DNA of 64,000 bases from DATFVA01 sp963811905 (GTDB lineage Bacteria; Bacteroidota; Ignavibacteria; Ignavibacteriales; Ignavibacteriaceae), in assembly GCA_963811905.1 (NCBI GenBank), contig CAWETK010000024.1:143188-207187 (forward strand), in the 5' to 3' direction. Numbering within the stretch: position 1 is the first letter of the stretch; the number at the start of each line of letters is the position of its first letter. Below, in pieces: positions 35,784-45,500 of the stretch. The notes under the pieces were generated by a model. It was not told the DNA's origin. It saw nothing but the letters and a program-made list of their open reading frames with translations, and did no database searches. The position numbers and the translations under genes are program-made.

Positions 35784-37046
35784 GTGGACAAATTTGTAAT
35801 TAAGGGCGGCAGGAAATTAAAAGGTGCGGTCGAGGTAAGCGGAGCCAAGAATGCTTCACTTGCATTGATGCCGGCATGTCTCCTTGCACAGGGTGAATCC
35901 ATCCTTTCGAATACACCCGAGCTGAACGATGTATACACAATGATTAAGCTCCTTACTTTCCTTGGGGCTGAATGTTCGTTCGAGGGACATACCCTTAAGG
36001 TTAACACCGGAAATATTACATCTCTTGAAGCACCATATGAACATGTTAAGAAGATGCGTGCTTCTGTGTATGTTCTGGGACCACTGTTAGCGAGGTATGG
36101 AAAAGCTAAAGTTTCTCTCCCGGGCGGATGTGCATGGGGACCGCGGCCGATCAATCTCCATCTTGAAGCACTTGAAAAGATGGGAGCCGGGATCGAACTC
36201 GATTCAGGCTATATCATGGCCACTGCAAAAAAGCTTAAGGGCGCAAAAATAAACTTCGATATTTCCTCAGTAGGTGCAACCGGTAATACGCTGATGGCAG
36301 CTTCTCTTGCAAAAGGAACTACTGTCATCAATAATGCGGCTATGGAACCCGAGATCACTAACCTTGCCGGATTCCTCGTAAAGATGGGGGCAAAAATCGA
36401 CGGGATAGGTACATCAACCCTTGAGATTGAAGGTGTTGATGAGCTTGCTTCGGTAAATATAGAAACTATACCGGACAGGATAGAAGCCGGTACACTGCTT
36501 GTTGCCGGTGCAATAACAGGAGGCAGTATAACTTTGAAGAACATCCAGCCAGGATACCTGCAGGCAGTTGTTTCTAAACTGGAAGACAGCGGATGCACGA
36601 TTACATCGGATGATAATTCCATCAGCTTAAAAAGGGCAGGCAGGATCAAACCGGTAAACGTATCCACTTCAATCTTTCCAGGTTATCCGACGGACATGCA
36701 GGCTCAATGGATTGCATATATGAGTCTTGCCGCCGGTGTTTCGACAATTACCGATACGATATATATCGACAGGTTTAAGCATGTGCCCGAACTTGAACGG
36801 CTCGGAGCTGATATTTCCGTTAGTGAAAACAGTGCTGTGGTAAAAGGAGTAAAACAGCTCAACGGAGCTAAGGTAATGTCGACAGACCTGAGGGCAAGCG
36901 CTTCACTTGTGCTTGCCGGACTTGCAGCAGAAGGCGAAACAGAGGTATTAAGAGTCTACCATCTCGACAGGGGATACCAGAGAATTGAAGAAAAATTAAA
37001 ATCACTGGGAGCTGAAATAGAAAGAGTAGCGGGAGCCGAATATTAA
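35784..37046 (+). CDS. murA: UDP-N-acetylglucosamine 1-carboxyvinyltransferase
   Basis: The 420-residue protein starts at GTG 35784 after TGTGAGGTTGAA. It shows KGGRKLKGAVEVSGAKNA at the N-terminus, the catalytic loop LPGGCAWGPRPINLHL with Cys116, and GYPTDMQAQWIAYMS in the C-terminal half. It transfers enolpyruvate from PEP to UDP-GlcNAc, the first committed step of peptidoglycan synthesis, in the cytoplasm. The active-site Cys implies fosfomycin sensitivity in principle. It is the first gene of a tightly packed rightward operon. Confidence 0.97.
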   Translation: MDKFVIKGGRKLKGAVEVSGAKNASLALMPACLLAQGESILSNTPELNDVYTMIKLLTFLGAECSFEGHTLKVNTGNITSLEAPYEHVKKMRASVYVLGPLLARYGKAKVSLPGGCAWGPRPINLHLEALEKMGAGIELDSGYIMATAKKLKGAKINFDISSVGATGNTLMAASLAKGTTVINNAAMEPEITNLAGFLVKMGAKIDGIGTSTLEIEGVDELASVNIETIPDRIEAGTLLVAGAITGGSITLKNIQPGYLQAVVSKLEDSGCTITSDDNSISLKRAGRIKPVNVSTSIFPGYPTDMQAQWIAYMSLAAGVSTITDTIYIDRFKHVPELERLGADISVSENSAVVKGVKQLNGAKVMSTDLRASASLVLAGLAAEGETEVLRVYHLDRGYQRIEEKLKSLGAEIERVAGAEY

Positions 37047-37047
37047 A

Positions 37048-39264
37048 TTGCCCTCAATGAAAAAAATAATTGCAGGGAGAAATTACCTGGCATTGTATCT
37101 TGGTCTGGTTATCCTCTTTAATATATTACTGCTGGAATTTCCACTGACCAATGTATTTGGTTTTGAATTCTCGGTGCTGAATTCTTTTCTGCTTGTCCTG
37201 CTTTCGGGATTTTATACACTTTCTGTAATAAAAAGCCAAAACCTTCCCGGTGAATTTTTCAGGATAACTTTATCCTCTTTCCTGTTTTTCCTGATGATAC
37301 CGCTGGTTATTTCAATTACACACGACCAGCTTACGGTAAGCTGTTCGATATGGGACGGACTGCTTTTTTATTCTTTTATTACAATACCTTCCGTGATCAT
37401 TGGAGCAGCACTTGCGCTGCTGTCTGTTTTAATTTCTCTGAAATTCAGGCACCTGGTCTTTATAATAATATTCCTTGGTGTTTTATCGATTACCTTCTTT
37501 GAGCTGTATTATAATCCGCAGATCTATTTTTACAACCCGGTCTACGCATATTTCCCGGGTACAATCTATGATGAGGCGATAAGTGTTGATCTGAAATTAA
37601 TGATTTACCGGTCCCTGAATCTTCTTTTCTTCGGGGCTGTTTATATTATATCTGCCTATGTATTTTATAAGAAAACGATTATCACTAAAAAACTTGTTAT
37701 TTACCTGGCACTTCTGATCCCGGCAGTATTTCTCTATCTGTCGCCCGATTTTGGATATTCTACTACCCAGAACAAGCTGAAAAATGTACTGGGCAAACTG
37801 GTAAGGACAGAACATTTCGACATTTATTTTTCGGAAAATATTAGCAGCGACCAGGTAAAGATTATTACGCTTAATCACGAATATTACTACAACCAGCTTG
37901 TGAAGTTTTATCAAACGGTTCCCAAAGAAAAATATATCTCTTTCATTTTCAGGGATGACGCGCAGAAGAAGAAATATTTTGGTTCCGAAAATGCGGATGT
38001 GGCAAAACCCTGGCTGAAGGAGATTTTTACGATTGCAGACAATTACAATTCTTCACTAAGACATGAACTTGCCCATTGTTTTGCCGGTGAATTCGGATGG
38101 AGTATATTCAGGGTGGCTGCTGATTTCAACCCTGCTCTTATTGAAGGAGCTGCTGTTGCAGGCTCGCCGGAATACGACCTGAACAATATCCATTACATGG
38201 CTTCACTTGCGTATCATAATGGGTACAGGATAAAACTGCAGAACCTGTTTGAGGGACTGAACTTTTTCGGCCAGACTTCCGGTTTATCATATATCTACGC
38301 CGGTTCTTTCTGCAGCTACCTGATCGATAAATACGGTGTAGATAGTTTTAAAAAACTTTACGCAGATGCTGATTTTAAACAGGTGTATAAAAAAGATCTG
38401 GACAGCCTCGAAAGTGAATATTTTAGTTTTATTTCGGGAGCATTTAAAGCCGATAATCCATCCGAAGCAGATTATTATTACGGCAGGAAGCCGATAATCT
38501 ATAAGACATGTCCCAGGTATGTAGCCGACAGACTGATAGAGGCATGGAATTACTACTCAGAGCAGAATTACTCCAAAGCTTTGAAGATATTTTCGGAAGT
38601 TCTTGAACTTACGGACAATTATTCTGCACTTACCGGATACGCGCATTCATTATTTAATTCCGGCAGCAGAATACAGGCGATTGGATTCCTGCTGGATAAA
38701 ATCGGTAATTTTAAGGAGACTTCGTATTACTACAATATCGAATTTAATCTGGCTGACTTCTGTTCGCAGGTGCAGGATACTACCCGTGCTGATTCGCTTT
38801 ACAAAAATATAATTTCGCAAAATCCCAACAGGACATTATATTACCTTTCACATTTGAGAGAAAATTTAATCGATTCGGATTCCCTTATTGTTCCTTATCT
38901 CAGCGGAAGTGATGTAGATAAATATTTGATCATAACCGGGTTAAACAATAAAACTTATGATTATTTTAGTATTCCGGTTATGATTGACCTTGCCCACTCG
39001 CTCGGTGAGAGTTATGAGTTGTTCCTGGAGATGTTTAATCAAACTATTGTTGTGAACAGCTATCAAAGCAGCTTTGCCGTATACAGGCTTTCTATATATC
39101 TGCTGGCTCACCTGGATTTTACCAGAGCCCGTAAGATGGCTGCACTATCGATGAGGTATGATAAAGATAAAAATTTTAACTTTATACTAAGAGAAAATTT
39201 TAAGAAGACAGACTGGCTTTACGAGAACGGAAACAGAATACTTTCATCCATAAATTTTAAGTGA
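37048..39264 (+). CDS. Membrane protein with HELAH metallopeptidase domain and TPR-like tail
   Basis: The start is TTG 37048 or ATG 37057; neither has a perfect ribosome site. The 738-residue protein has about six hydrophobic segments in residues 8-235. An external domain follows with RHELAHCFAGEFG near residue 338, then NPALIEGAAVA, whose Glu is a likely third zinc ligand, as in peptidase MA/M1-like gluzincins. The C-terminal 250 residues look like TPR helices (YSKALKIFSEVLELTDNYSALTGYA). It probably cleaves envelope proteins, in analogy only. It sits between murA and an AI-2E-type transporter, and its stop overlaps the next start by a GTGA junction. Confidence 0.82.
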   Translation: MPSMKKIIAGRNYLALYLGLVILFNILLLEFPLTNVFGFEFSVLNSFLLVLLSGFYTLSVIKSQNLPGEFFRITLSSFLFFLMIPLVISITHDQLTVSCSIWDGLLFYSFITIPSVIIGAALALLSVLISLKFRHLVFIIIFLGVLSITFFELYYNPQIYFYNPVYAYFPGTIYDEAISVDLKLMIYRSLNLLFFGAVYIISAYVFYKKTIITKKLVIYLALLIPAVFLYLSPDFGYSTTQNKLKNVLGKLVRTEHFDIYFSENISSDQVKIITLNHEYYYNQLVKFYQTVPKEKYISFIFRDDAQKKKYFGSENADVAKPWLKEIFTIADNYNSSLRHELAHCFAGEFGWSIFRVAADFNPALIEGAAVAGSPEYDLNNIHYMASLAYHNGYRIKLQNLFEGLNFFGQTSGLSYIYAGSFCSYLIDKYGVDSFKKLYADADFKQVYKKDLDSLESEYFSFISGAFKADNPSEADYYYGRKPIIYKTCPRYVADRLIEAWNYYSEQNYSKALKIFSEVLELTDNYSALTGYAHSLFNSGSRIQAIGFLLDKIGNFKETSYYYNIEFNLADFCSQVQDTTRADSLYKNIISQNPNRTLYYLSHLRENLIDSDSLIVPYLSGSDVDKYLIITGLNNKTYDYFSIPVMIDLAHSLGESYELFLEMFNQTIVVNSYQSSFAVYRLSIYLLAHLDFTRARKMAALSMRYDKDKNFNFILRENFKKTDWLYENGNRILSSINFK

Positions 39265-40388
39265 ATTATATGGTACAGGAAAAATCTGTGAACAAACACA
39301 TGAAAGCTGCGGCGTACTTTCTTGGATTTATTTCATTTGTACTTTTTGTTTATATCCTGATGGCATTGAGCGAAATACTCGTGCCTGTAACCATTGCAGT
39401 CTTCCTTACTTACCTGTTTCATCCGCTGATGGCGTACCTGCATAAACAGGGTGTACCCAAATGGCTGGCTCTTGTGATGATACTGATAGTGGTTGCGATT
39501 ATAGGCTACCTTACAGGACTCCTTTTGATCTCTGCCGTCAGCGATCTGCCGGATAAACTTCAGGCTTATTCTAAAAATATTTCCGGTTTTTTCTCGGAAA
39601 TGCTCAAGCCGTTCGATGTAACGCTGAGAGAATTTGCATCATGGTTTAAGATCGACATCAGGCGACTGAAAATATCCACTCTGTTTGAAAAACTGTTTGA
39701 AGCGGGCGTAATTCAGAATATGTTTAATTCTCTTTCATCAATGCTGGGCGATTTCTTTATATCTCTCATCTTCTGGGTATTCATGATGCTGGGTAAGGTT
39801 AAATTTGAGGAAAGACTCGGAGTTGCTTTCGCTGAAAAAAAATCGATGGTACAGGAAAATCTGAACAACATTAACATACAGCTTCAGTCATACCTGATAA
39901 TCAAAACTATTCTGAGCCTGATATTAGGAACAATTGTAACTGTAGTTCTGCTGATCTATAATGTTGATTTTGCAATTTTGTGGGGGCTGCTGACTTTTGT
40001 TTTTAACTTTATTCCCAATATCGGGGCTCTGATAGCAACCATAGGTCCCATCGTGATTGCACTGCTTCAATATGGACTTGGTCTTACATCAATTTCTTTG
40101 GCCGCAGTCCTGTTCATACTGCATAATATAGTCGGAAATCTGATCGAACCGCATTACCTTGGGAGACACATGGATCTCAGTCCTGTCTTCGTTCTTTTTT
40201 CCCTTATCTTCTGGGGGTGGGTATGGGGAATAGTCGGGATGTTTCTTGCAGTGCCTATTGCCGCGGCCATGAAGATTCTGTTCAGCAACATTGAACCTCT
40301 GAAGCCGATTGCTATATTGATGGGGAGCAAAGCCCATAACCTGAATCCTATAATTATTGACCCAAAGAATGTTAATGAAGAGCAGTAA
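39261..40388 (+). CDS. AI-2E/PerM-family membrane transporter
   Basis: The 375-residue protein has about eight hydrophobic segments with the family pattern: a first pair near residues 12-65 (SEILVPVTIAVFLTYLFHPLMAYL), a long helical loop, and a C-terminal set with WGLLTFVFNFIPNIGALIATIGPI and LSPVFVLFSLIFWGWVWGIVG. The family includes the AI-2 exporter TqsA and Na+/H+ antiporters, so the substrate is unknown. The start is GTG 39261, overlapping the upstream stop; ATG 39270 is an alternative. It overlaps the next gene by 14 bases. Confidence 0.92.
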   Translation: MNYMVQEKSVNKHMKAAAYFLGFISFVLFVYILMALSEILVPVTIAVFLTYLFHPLMAYLHKQGVPKWLALVMILIVVAIIGYLTGLLLISAVSDLPDKLQAYSKNISGFFSEMLKPFDVTLREFASWFKIDIRRLKISTLFEKLFEAGVIQNMFNSLSSMLGDFFISLIFWVFMMLGKVKFEERLGVAFAEKKSMVQENLNNINIQLQSYLIIKTILSLILGTIVTVVLLIYNVDFAILWGLLTFVFNFIPNIGALIATIGPIVIALLQYGLGLTSISLAAVLFILHNIVGNLIEPHYLGRHMDLSPVFVLFSLIFWGWVWGIVGMFLAVPIAAAMKILFSNIEPLKPIAILMGSKAHNLNPIIIDPKNVNEEQ

Positions 40389-41805
40389 AAAAATTACAAA
40401 AGACCTCGTAAACTTTGAACTGGAACTTAAAAAATATCCCTTTATTAAATCTGCAACCGATACTGCCGAAGAAAAGAACTATGATGTTTTTATTGTCGGC
40501 GGTTTTGTACGTGATCTGATCCTTAAAAGGGAAAGAGACGAAATTGACTTTCTTGTTGTTGGAGACGGGGAGGAATATGCCCGGTCATTTGCAGAAAAGC
40601 TCGGAGTAAAAAAAATTGATGTATTCAGGAATTTCGGGACAGCTCATTTTACATACGGCGATTTTGACCTTGAGTTTGTAGGGGCAAGAAAAGAATCGTA
40701 CAGGAGAGAGAGCAGGAAACCCGAAGTAACAGCCGGCACTTTTGAAGAAGATATTTTACGTCGCGATTTTACCATAAATACACTTGCTGTCTCTCTTGCA
40801 AAAAAGGATTTCGGCACACTCGTCGATGAATTCAACGGCCTTGAGGACATCAGTAAAAAGATTATAAGGACTCCACAGGATCCGTTAGTTACATTTGATG
40901 ATGACCCCCTGAGAATTTTGAGAGCCTTCCGTTTTGCTTCGCAGCTGAAATTTAAAGTAGATGAGTCCATAATGGAAGCTGCAGGAGAGATGAAGGAAAG
41001 ATTGAAAATTGTATCGCAGGAAAGAATCAGCGATGAATTCCTTAAGATACTTGCATCGCCGAAACCTTCTGTGGGATTAAAACTGTTATATAACTCGGGA
41101 GTAATGGAGATAGTTTTTCCTGAAGCTGCAAGACTTGGAGGTGTGGAACAAAGGAAAGATTATCACCACAAGGACGTTTTTCTGCACACCTGCGAGGTAG
41201 TTGATAATATTTCAAAAGTTACCGGTGATGTATGGCTGCGGTTTGCAGCTTTAGTCCACGATATTGCCAAACCGCAGACAAAGAGATTTGTGGAAGGGAC
41301 GGGATGGACATTTCACGGTCACGAGGAAATCGGCGCCAGGCAGATGAAATCGATCTTCAAAAAAATGAAGCTGCCTTTCTCGAAACTTGAATATATTGAA
41401 AAACTTGTACGCCTTCATCTAAGACCCATTGCACTGGCAAAAGAAGAAGTTACAGATTCCGCTATCAGGAGATTAATAGTCTCAGCCGGTGAGGATCTTG
41501 AGGATCTGATAACACTCTGCCGTGCCGATATAACCAGTAAAAACCGCGATAAAGTAGACCGGTACCTTGAAAATTATGAAAAAGTAATGAAGAAGGTCTG
41601 GGAGGTTGAAGAGAAGGATAAACTCAGGGCATTTCAGTCGCCGGTAAGAGGCGAGACCATTATGGAAGTATGCAATCTCAAACCTTCTAAAAAGGTAGGC
41701 GAAATAAAACAGGCTATAGAGGATGCTATCCTTGACGGCGAAATCGGGAATAATTATGAAGAAGCCTACCAGTATCTTCTAAAGATTAAAGACAGGTATA
41801 TCTGA
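40375..41805 (+). CDS. CCA tRNA nucleotidyltransferase/poly(A) polymerase family with HD domain
   Basis: ATG 40375 is chosen, with ATG 40369 six bases before it as an alternative. The 476-residue protein has a nucleotidyltransferase head with VGGFVRDLIL and DEIDFLVVG, where the first metal-binding Asp of the usual DxD appears as Glu (EID) in this alignment. EEDILRRDFTINTLA and DDPLRILRAFRFASQLKF follow. A C-terminal HD domain has HHKDVFLHTCEVV and ALVHDIAKPQ. It adds or repairs the CCA end of tRNAs; tRNA-Leu in this window lacks an encoded CCA, so the enzyme is needed. Poly(A) polymerase activity cannot be excluded. Confidence 0.93.
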   Translation: MKSSKKITKDLVNFELELKKYPFIKSATDTAEEKNYDVFIVGGFVRDLILKRERDEIDFLVVGDGEEYARSFAEKLGVKKIDVFRNFGTAHFTYGDFDLEFVGARKESYRRESRKPEVTAGTFEEDILRRDFTINTLAVSLAKKDFGTLVDEFNGLEDISKKIIRTPQDPLVTFDDDPLRILRAFRFASQLKFKVDESIMEAAGEMKERLKIVSQERISDEFLKILASPKPSVGLKLLYNSGVMEIVFPEAARLGGVEQRKDYHHKDVFLHTCEVVDNISKVTGDVWLRFAALVHDIAKPQTKRFVEGTGWTFHGHEEIGARQMKSIFKKMKLPFSKLEYIEKLVRLHLRPIALAKEEVTDSAIRRLIVSAGEDLEDLITLCRADITSKNRDKVDRYLENYEKVMKKVWEVEEKDKLRAFQSPVRGETIMEVCNLKPSKKVGEIKQAIEDAILDGEIGNNYEEAYQYLLKIKDRYI

Positions 41806-41821
41806 AACGGGAAAAAGGTTT

Positions 41822-41860
41822 TGCGGTACTGCATATAACGGGTACAATGCTTTTACCGCA
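41822..41860. repeat. Hairpin-forming inverted repeat after the CCA-type gene
   Basis: Outer arms TGCGGTA (41822-41828) and TACCGCA (41854-41860), with an inner GCAT (41831-41834) and ATGC (41847-41850). No T-tract follows, so it is not a classical terminator. It lies 16 bases after the stop at 41805. Confidence 0.55.
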
Positions 41861-42055
41861 CATGTAATTATTCTGCCGTTTATACTTAAAATTTTATATA
41901 CAACTGAAGATAATCTATTTTTGTAAGGAATTCTTTATATGTTCTTTGCAAATAAAGAAAATATCGAAACTTAAGTAACTTAATATTGTGTCTGAGTGTC
42001 TAAACAAAAACAATAAAATTCTGATTCTCACAAATAATTTGCCGGGAGAAAAATA

Positions 42056-43399
42056 ATGCGTTTAATTCTAAGCTTAATATGTCTGATAACTTTCACTTTT
42101 GCCTCGTATGCACAAAAGACGTTAAGCCTTGATGAAGCAATCAATACAGCACTGAATAAGAATACCACGCTCCAGAAGAGTGAAAATACGATAAATACAT
42201 ATGAATCGGGTGTAAAAGCAGCATACGGAAATTTTCTGCCGACGCTCGGGGCTTACGGCTACTGGAACTGGACAAAGTCTGAAGAAGCAGGCGGAAGTGT
42301 AATTTTCCAGGGATCGGTTTTTGATCTTCCTGCGTCAAGTACGCAGAGCAGGAACTATACCGTCGGTGCAAGCAGCGACATTACATTGTTTGACGGGCTT
42401 TCAAACATTGCCACACTTTCACAGTCGCAGAACGACCTTGAAGCAGGTCAGTTCAGCCTTGAAAGATTGAAACAGGATATAGTTTTCCAGACCATTTCAC
42501 TCTTTTATGATGTTATAAACGCCAAACAGCTCCTTAATGTTAAAGAGGATGATGTGAAATGGAATCAGAAAAATCTCGAAACAATAACTGAAAGGAATAA
42601 GCTTGGAGCGGTTACGCTGGCTGATGTATATAATCAGCAGGTTCAGGCAGGCAATGCAGAATTGGCATTAATTCAGGCGAAAAATGACCTGGAAACTGCA
42701 AGGACCAATCTTTTATATTACCTGGGACTTGATGTTCTGGAACAGTATGAATTTGAAGAGCCCGCCAATGCTGAAGCCGGAACTTCAGGATCCGCGAATG
42801 ATACCAGCTACCAGGACATTTCGGAACTTGTCTCAAAGGCACTAAGTACAAGAAGCGATTATAAAAGCGCTCAATTAAGCCTCGAAAGTGCTCAAAACGG
42901 AGTCACAATTGCCCAATCCGGTTATTTTCCAAGATTAACGGGAAGCATAAGCTACCAGCTCAGATCCGATGCAATTGAAAATTTAAATGACTCGAAAAAT
43001 CTGAATGTAAGTGCTACATTAAGCATACCGATTTTCTCAGGTTTTTCAACAGAAAACCGTGTTGAGATTGCAGAAGTTAACGCACAAAATAAGGATATCG
43101 AGCTTACGGAGCTTGAAAGGAATATCAAACGGAATCTTCAGAAAAATTATCTTGATCTGCAGGCTGCTGAGAAGAGCCTGAGTGTGAATGAAAAAAATGT
43201 AAAAGCTGCAGAAGAAAACAGAAGGATCGAATCGGAAAAATATTCTCTCGGTTCCGGAACACTTCTCAATGTTCTTATCGCGAATTCGAATTACACAATT
43301 GCTCGCACTAACTATATAAATGCAAAGTTTGCATACGTGGTTCTGAGTGAACAGCTCAGGTATTACCTCGGCGTTCTGAATTATAAGCAGTACGAATAA
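42056..43399 (+). CDS. TolC-family outer membrane efflux protein
   Basis: The 447-residue protein has a signal peptide (MRLILSLICLITFTFASYA, then Q) and two repeated outer-membrane-efflux halves with long coiled-coil helices. Family patterns are visible: SLDEAINTALNKNTTL near the N-terminus and LSLESAQNGVTIAQSGYFPRL in the second half. It forms a trimeric channel through the outer membrane. The fusion protein, ATPase and permeases that follow complete a tripartite export system. CGGGAG precedes ATG 42056. The 250-base upstream gap includes the hairpin at 41822 and AT-rich sequence likely to hold the promoter. Confidence 0.94.
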   Translation: MRLILSLICLITFTFASYAQKTLSLDEAINTALNKNTTLQKSENTINTYESGVKAAYGNFLPTLGAYGYWNWTKSEEAGGSVIFQGSVFDLPASSTQSRNYTVGASSDITLFDGLSNIATLSQSQNDLEAGQFSLERLKQDIVFQTISLFYDVINAKQLLNVKEDDVKWNQKNLETITERNKLGAVTLADVYNQQVQAGNAELALIQAKNDLETARTNLLYYLGLDVLEQYEFEEPANAEAGTSGSANDTSYQDISELVSKALSTRSDYKSAQLSLESAQNGVTIAQSGYFPRLTGSISYQLRSDAIENLNDSKNLNVSATLSIPIFSGFSTENRVEIAEVNAQNKDIELTELERNIKRNLQKNYLDLQAAEKSLSVNEKNVKAAEENRRIESEKYSLGSGTLLNVLIANSNYTIARTNYINAKFAYVVLSEQLRYYLGVLNYKQYE

Positions 43400-43438
43400 A
43401 AATATTTGAAATAAATTTATTATCGGGAGTATTTTCTA

Positions 43439-44734
43439 ATGGCTAACGGGAAAACAAAAAAATCAAAAAAGAAGCTATATATTTTCGGCGGAATAGGTGT
43501 GCTAGTTGTCGCTCTTATCCTTATTGCCTTAATAGGAGGCAGTAAAGAGGAAATAATACCTGTTCAGGTTGAAAAAGTTGTTCAGAGAGATATAACACAG
43601 ACTGTCTCGGCAACAGGGAAGATCAACCCGGAATTCCAGGTGGTAATTACTCCTGAAGTTACAGGTGAGATCGTTTCACTGCCGGTTAAAGAAGGCAACC
43701 ATGTTAATAAAGGAGATCTTTTAATAAAGATCAAAGCCGATTCCTACGTTGCGCAGAAGGATAGAGCGGAGGCAAATCTCCAGGGTGCACGGGCTACCCT
43801 CGCAATGAGAAAAGCTGAACTGGATAAATTGACATCCGACTATAACAGGGTAAAGGAGCTTCATGCTAAAGGTTTATCGAGTGATTCAGAACTCGAAGCA
43901 TCAAAAAGTTCCTACTTATCTTCACAGGCCAGCTACGAAGCAGCCCAGGCAAATGTATCCCAGATGGCAGCGGCCCTTAAGGAATCAGACGAACAGCTTA
44001 ATAAGACGGCAATCTATTCACCTATGACCGGGACTATTACAAAACTTAACGTAGAACTGGGAGAGAGAGTACTTGGAAGCGGATTCAGTCAGGGTACTGA
44101 TATGATGACAGTTTCCGATCTCGGGAATATTGAAGCAAGCGTGGACGTTGATGAGAATGATGTTGTACTTGTAGCAATAGGTGATACTGCATTGATTAAA
44201 GTAGATGCATTCGGCGACAGAATATTTAAAGGAAAAGTTACTGAGATAGGCAATAGTGCAATTTCAGAAGGTCTGGGTACTCAGGAACAGGTTGTAAATT
44301 TTGATGTAAAAATAAAATTATTCAATCCCGATGATCAGCTGCGGCCGGGTATGTCGTGTAATGCGGATGTTCAGACTGAGACAAAACATAATGTTGTTGC
44401 GGTTCCGATACAAAGTGTCACAGCGAGAAATAAAACAGAACTCACAATGGATAAAGATGAAGAAAGTAATGTGAACGTCAAAGAAGAGAAGAAGAACGGA
44501 ATTGGTCCGAATAAACTGCAGGAAATTGTATTTATTGTAAAAAACAATAAAGCTAAGACTGTAAATGTTGAGACAGGTATAAGCGATGACAATTTTATTG
44601 AGGTAAAATCCGGTCTCGATACCACCCAGCGGGTTGTCAGCGGAAGTTACCGTGCGATCTCAAAAGAACTGGCAGACGGTTCTAATGTCAGGGTAGAAGA
44701 AAAAAGCCAGGCCTTCGGATCAAATAATAAATAA
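43439..44734 (+). CDS. MacA/HlyD-family membrane fusion protein
   Basis: The 431-residue protein has a basic N-terminus, one anchor (YIFGGIGVLVVALILIALIGG, about residues 14-34), a lipoyl-like strand (VVITPEVTGEIVSLPVKEGNHV), a coiled-coil hairpin (about 100-180) and the second lipoyl half with SPMTGTITKLNVELGERV. The barrel and membrane-proximal domains follow. An insertion rich in Glu, Lys and Asn (DKDEESNVNVKEEKKN, near residue 340) interrupts the last domain. It connects the inner-membrane permease to the TolC channel. GGGAG precedes ATG 43439. Confidence 0.94.
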   Translation: MANGKTKKSKKKLYIFGGIGVLVVALILIALIGGSKEEIIPVQVEKVVQRDITQTVSATGKINPEFQVVITPEVTGEIVSLPVKEGNHVNKGDLLIKIKADSYVAQKDRAEANLQGARATLAMRKAELDKLTSDYNRVKELHAKGLSSDSELEASKSSYLSSQASYEAAQANVSQMAAALKESDEQLNKTAIYSPMTGTITKLNVELGERVLGSGFSQGTDMMTVSDLGNIEASVDVDENDVVLVAIGDTALIKVDAFGDRIFKGKVTEIGNSAISEGLGTQEQVVNFDVKIKLFNPDDQLRPGMSCNADVQTETKHNVVAVPIQSVTARNKTELTMDKDEESNVNVKEEKKNGIGPNKLQEIVFIVKNNKAKTVNVETGISDDNFIEVKSGLDTTQRVVSGSYRAISKELADGSNVRVEEKSQAFGSNNK

Positions 44735-44748
44735 AACGGAATTACAGA

Positions 44749-45471
44749 ATGAATATCATCAATATCGAACATATAGCTAAGATATACCAGGTTGGAAGTG
44801 AAGAGGTCCATGCTTTAAGAGATGTTTCACTCAAAATAGATAAAAATGAATATGTAGCAATTATGGGACCTTCGGGCTCGGGCAAATCTACCCTGATGAA
44901 CATGCTTGGCTGTCTCGACACTCCGACTTCCGGGATATACGATTTTAAAGGAAATAGTGTAAGTGAAATGACCGACAACCAGCTTGCAGCAATAAGGAAC
45001 AGGGAGATTGGCTTCGTATTTCAAACATTCAACCTGCTTTCCAGATCGGACGCTATTCACAACGTAGAACTGCCCCTGATTTATGCAGGCCTGGCTTATG
45101 CCGAGAGACGAGAAAGGGCAGAGGAATCATTGATAGATGTCGGACTGAAAGATAGGATGCATCACAAACCCAATGAACTTTCAGGCGGGCAGAGACAAAG
45201 GGTTGCAATTGCAAGAGCACTCGTTACAAAACCTTCCATCATACTTGCCGACGAACCCACCGGAAACCTCGATTCCAAAACCGGTGAAGAAATTATGATT
45301 TTGTTTAATGATATATATGAAAAAGGAAATACGATTATTCTTGTTACACATGAAGAATATATTGCAGAACACGCTGCCAGGATTATCCGTATTAAAGACG
45401 GACTGATTGAAAAAGATTTTTCGGTTGAGAACCGTTATATTCCCAAACCGAAAGCCGCAGCAGGACTCTGA
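44749..45471 (+). CDS. MacB/LolD-type ABC transporter ATPase
   Basis: The 240-residue protein has all ABC motifs: Walker A GPSGSGKST, Q-loop FVFQTFNLL, signature LSGGQRQRVAIARAL, Walker B IILADEPTGNLD and the switch His in VTHE. It powers the type VII (MacB-like) permeases encoded next. Only one ATPase gene is present for three permease genes, so it may be shared. It starts 15 bases after the fusion protein gene. Confidence 0.96.
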   Translation: MNIINIEHIAKIYQVGSEEVHALRDVSLKIDKNEYVAIMGPSGSGKSTLMNMLGCLDTPTSGIYDFKGNSVSEMTDNQLAAIRNREIGFVFQTFNLLSRSDAIHNVELPLIYAGLAYAERRERAEESLIDVGLKDRMHHKPNELSGGQRQRVAIARALVTKPSIILADEPTGNLDSKTGEEIMILFNDIYEKGNTIILVTHEEYIAEHAARIIRIKDGLIEKDFSVENRYIPKPKAAAGL

Positions 45472-45500
45472 TTAATACTTATATAATACCCGGGTTTATT

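Noticed and set aside
38795..38812. GATTCGCTTTACAAA in the metallopeptidase gene as a fourth copy of the tRNA-side repeat
   Set aside because: It lies in a coding stretch for ADSLYKN with ordinary codons, and the match is short; a chance match is likely.
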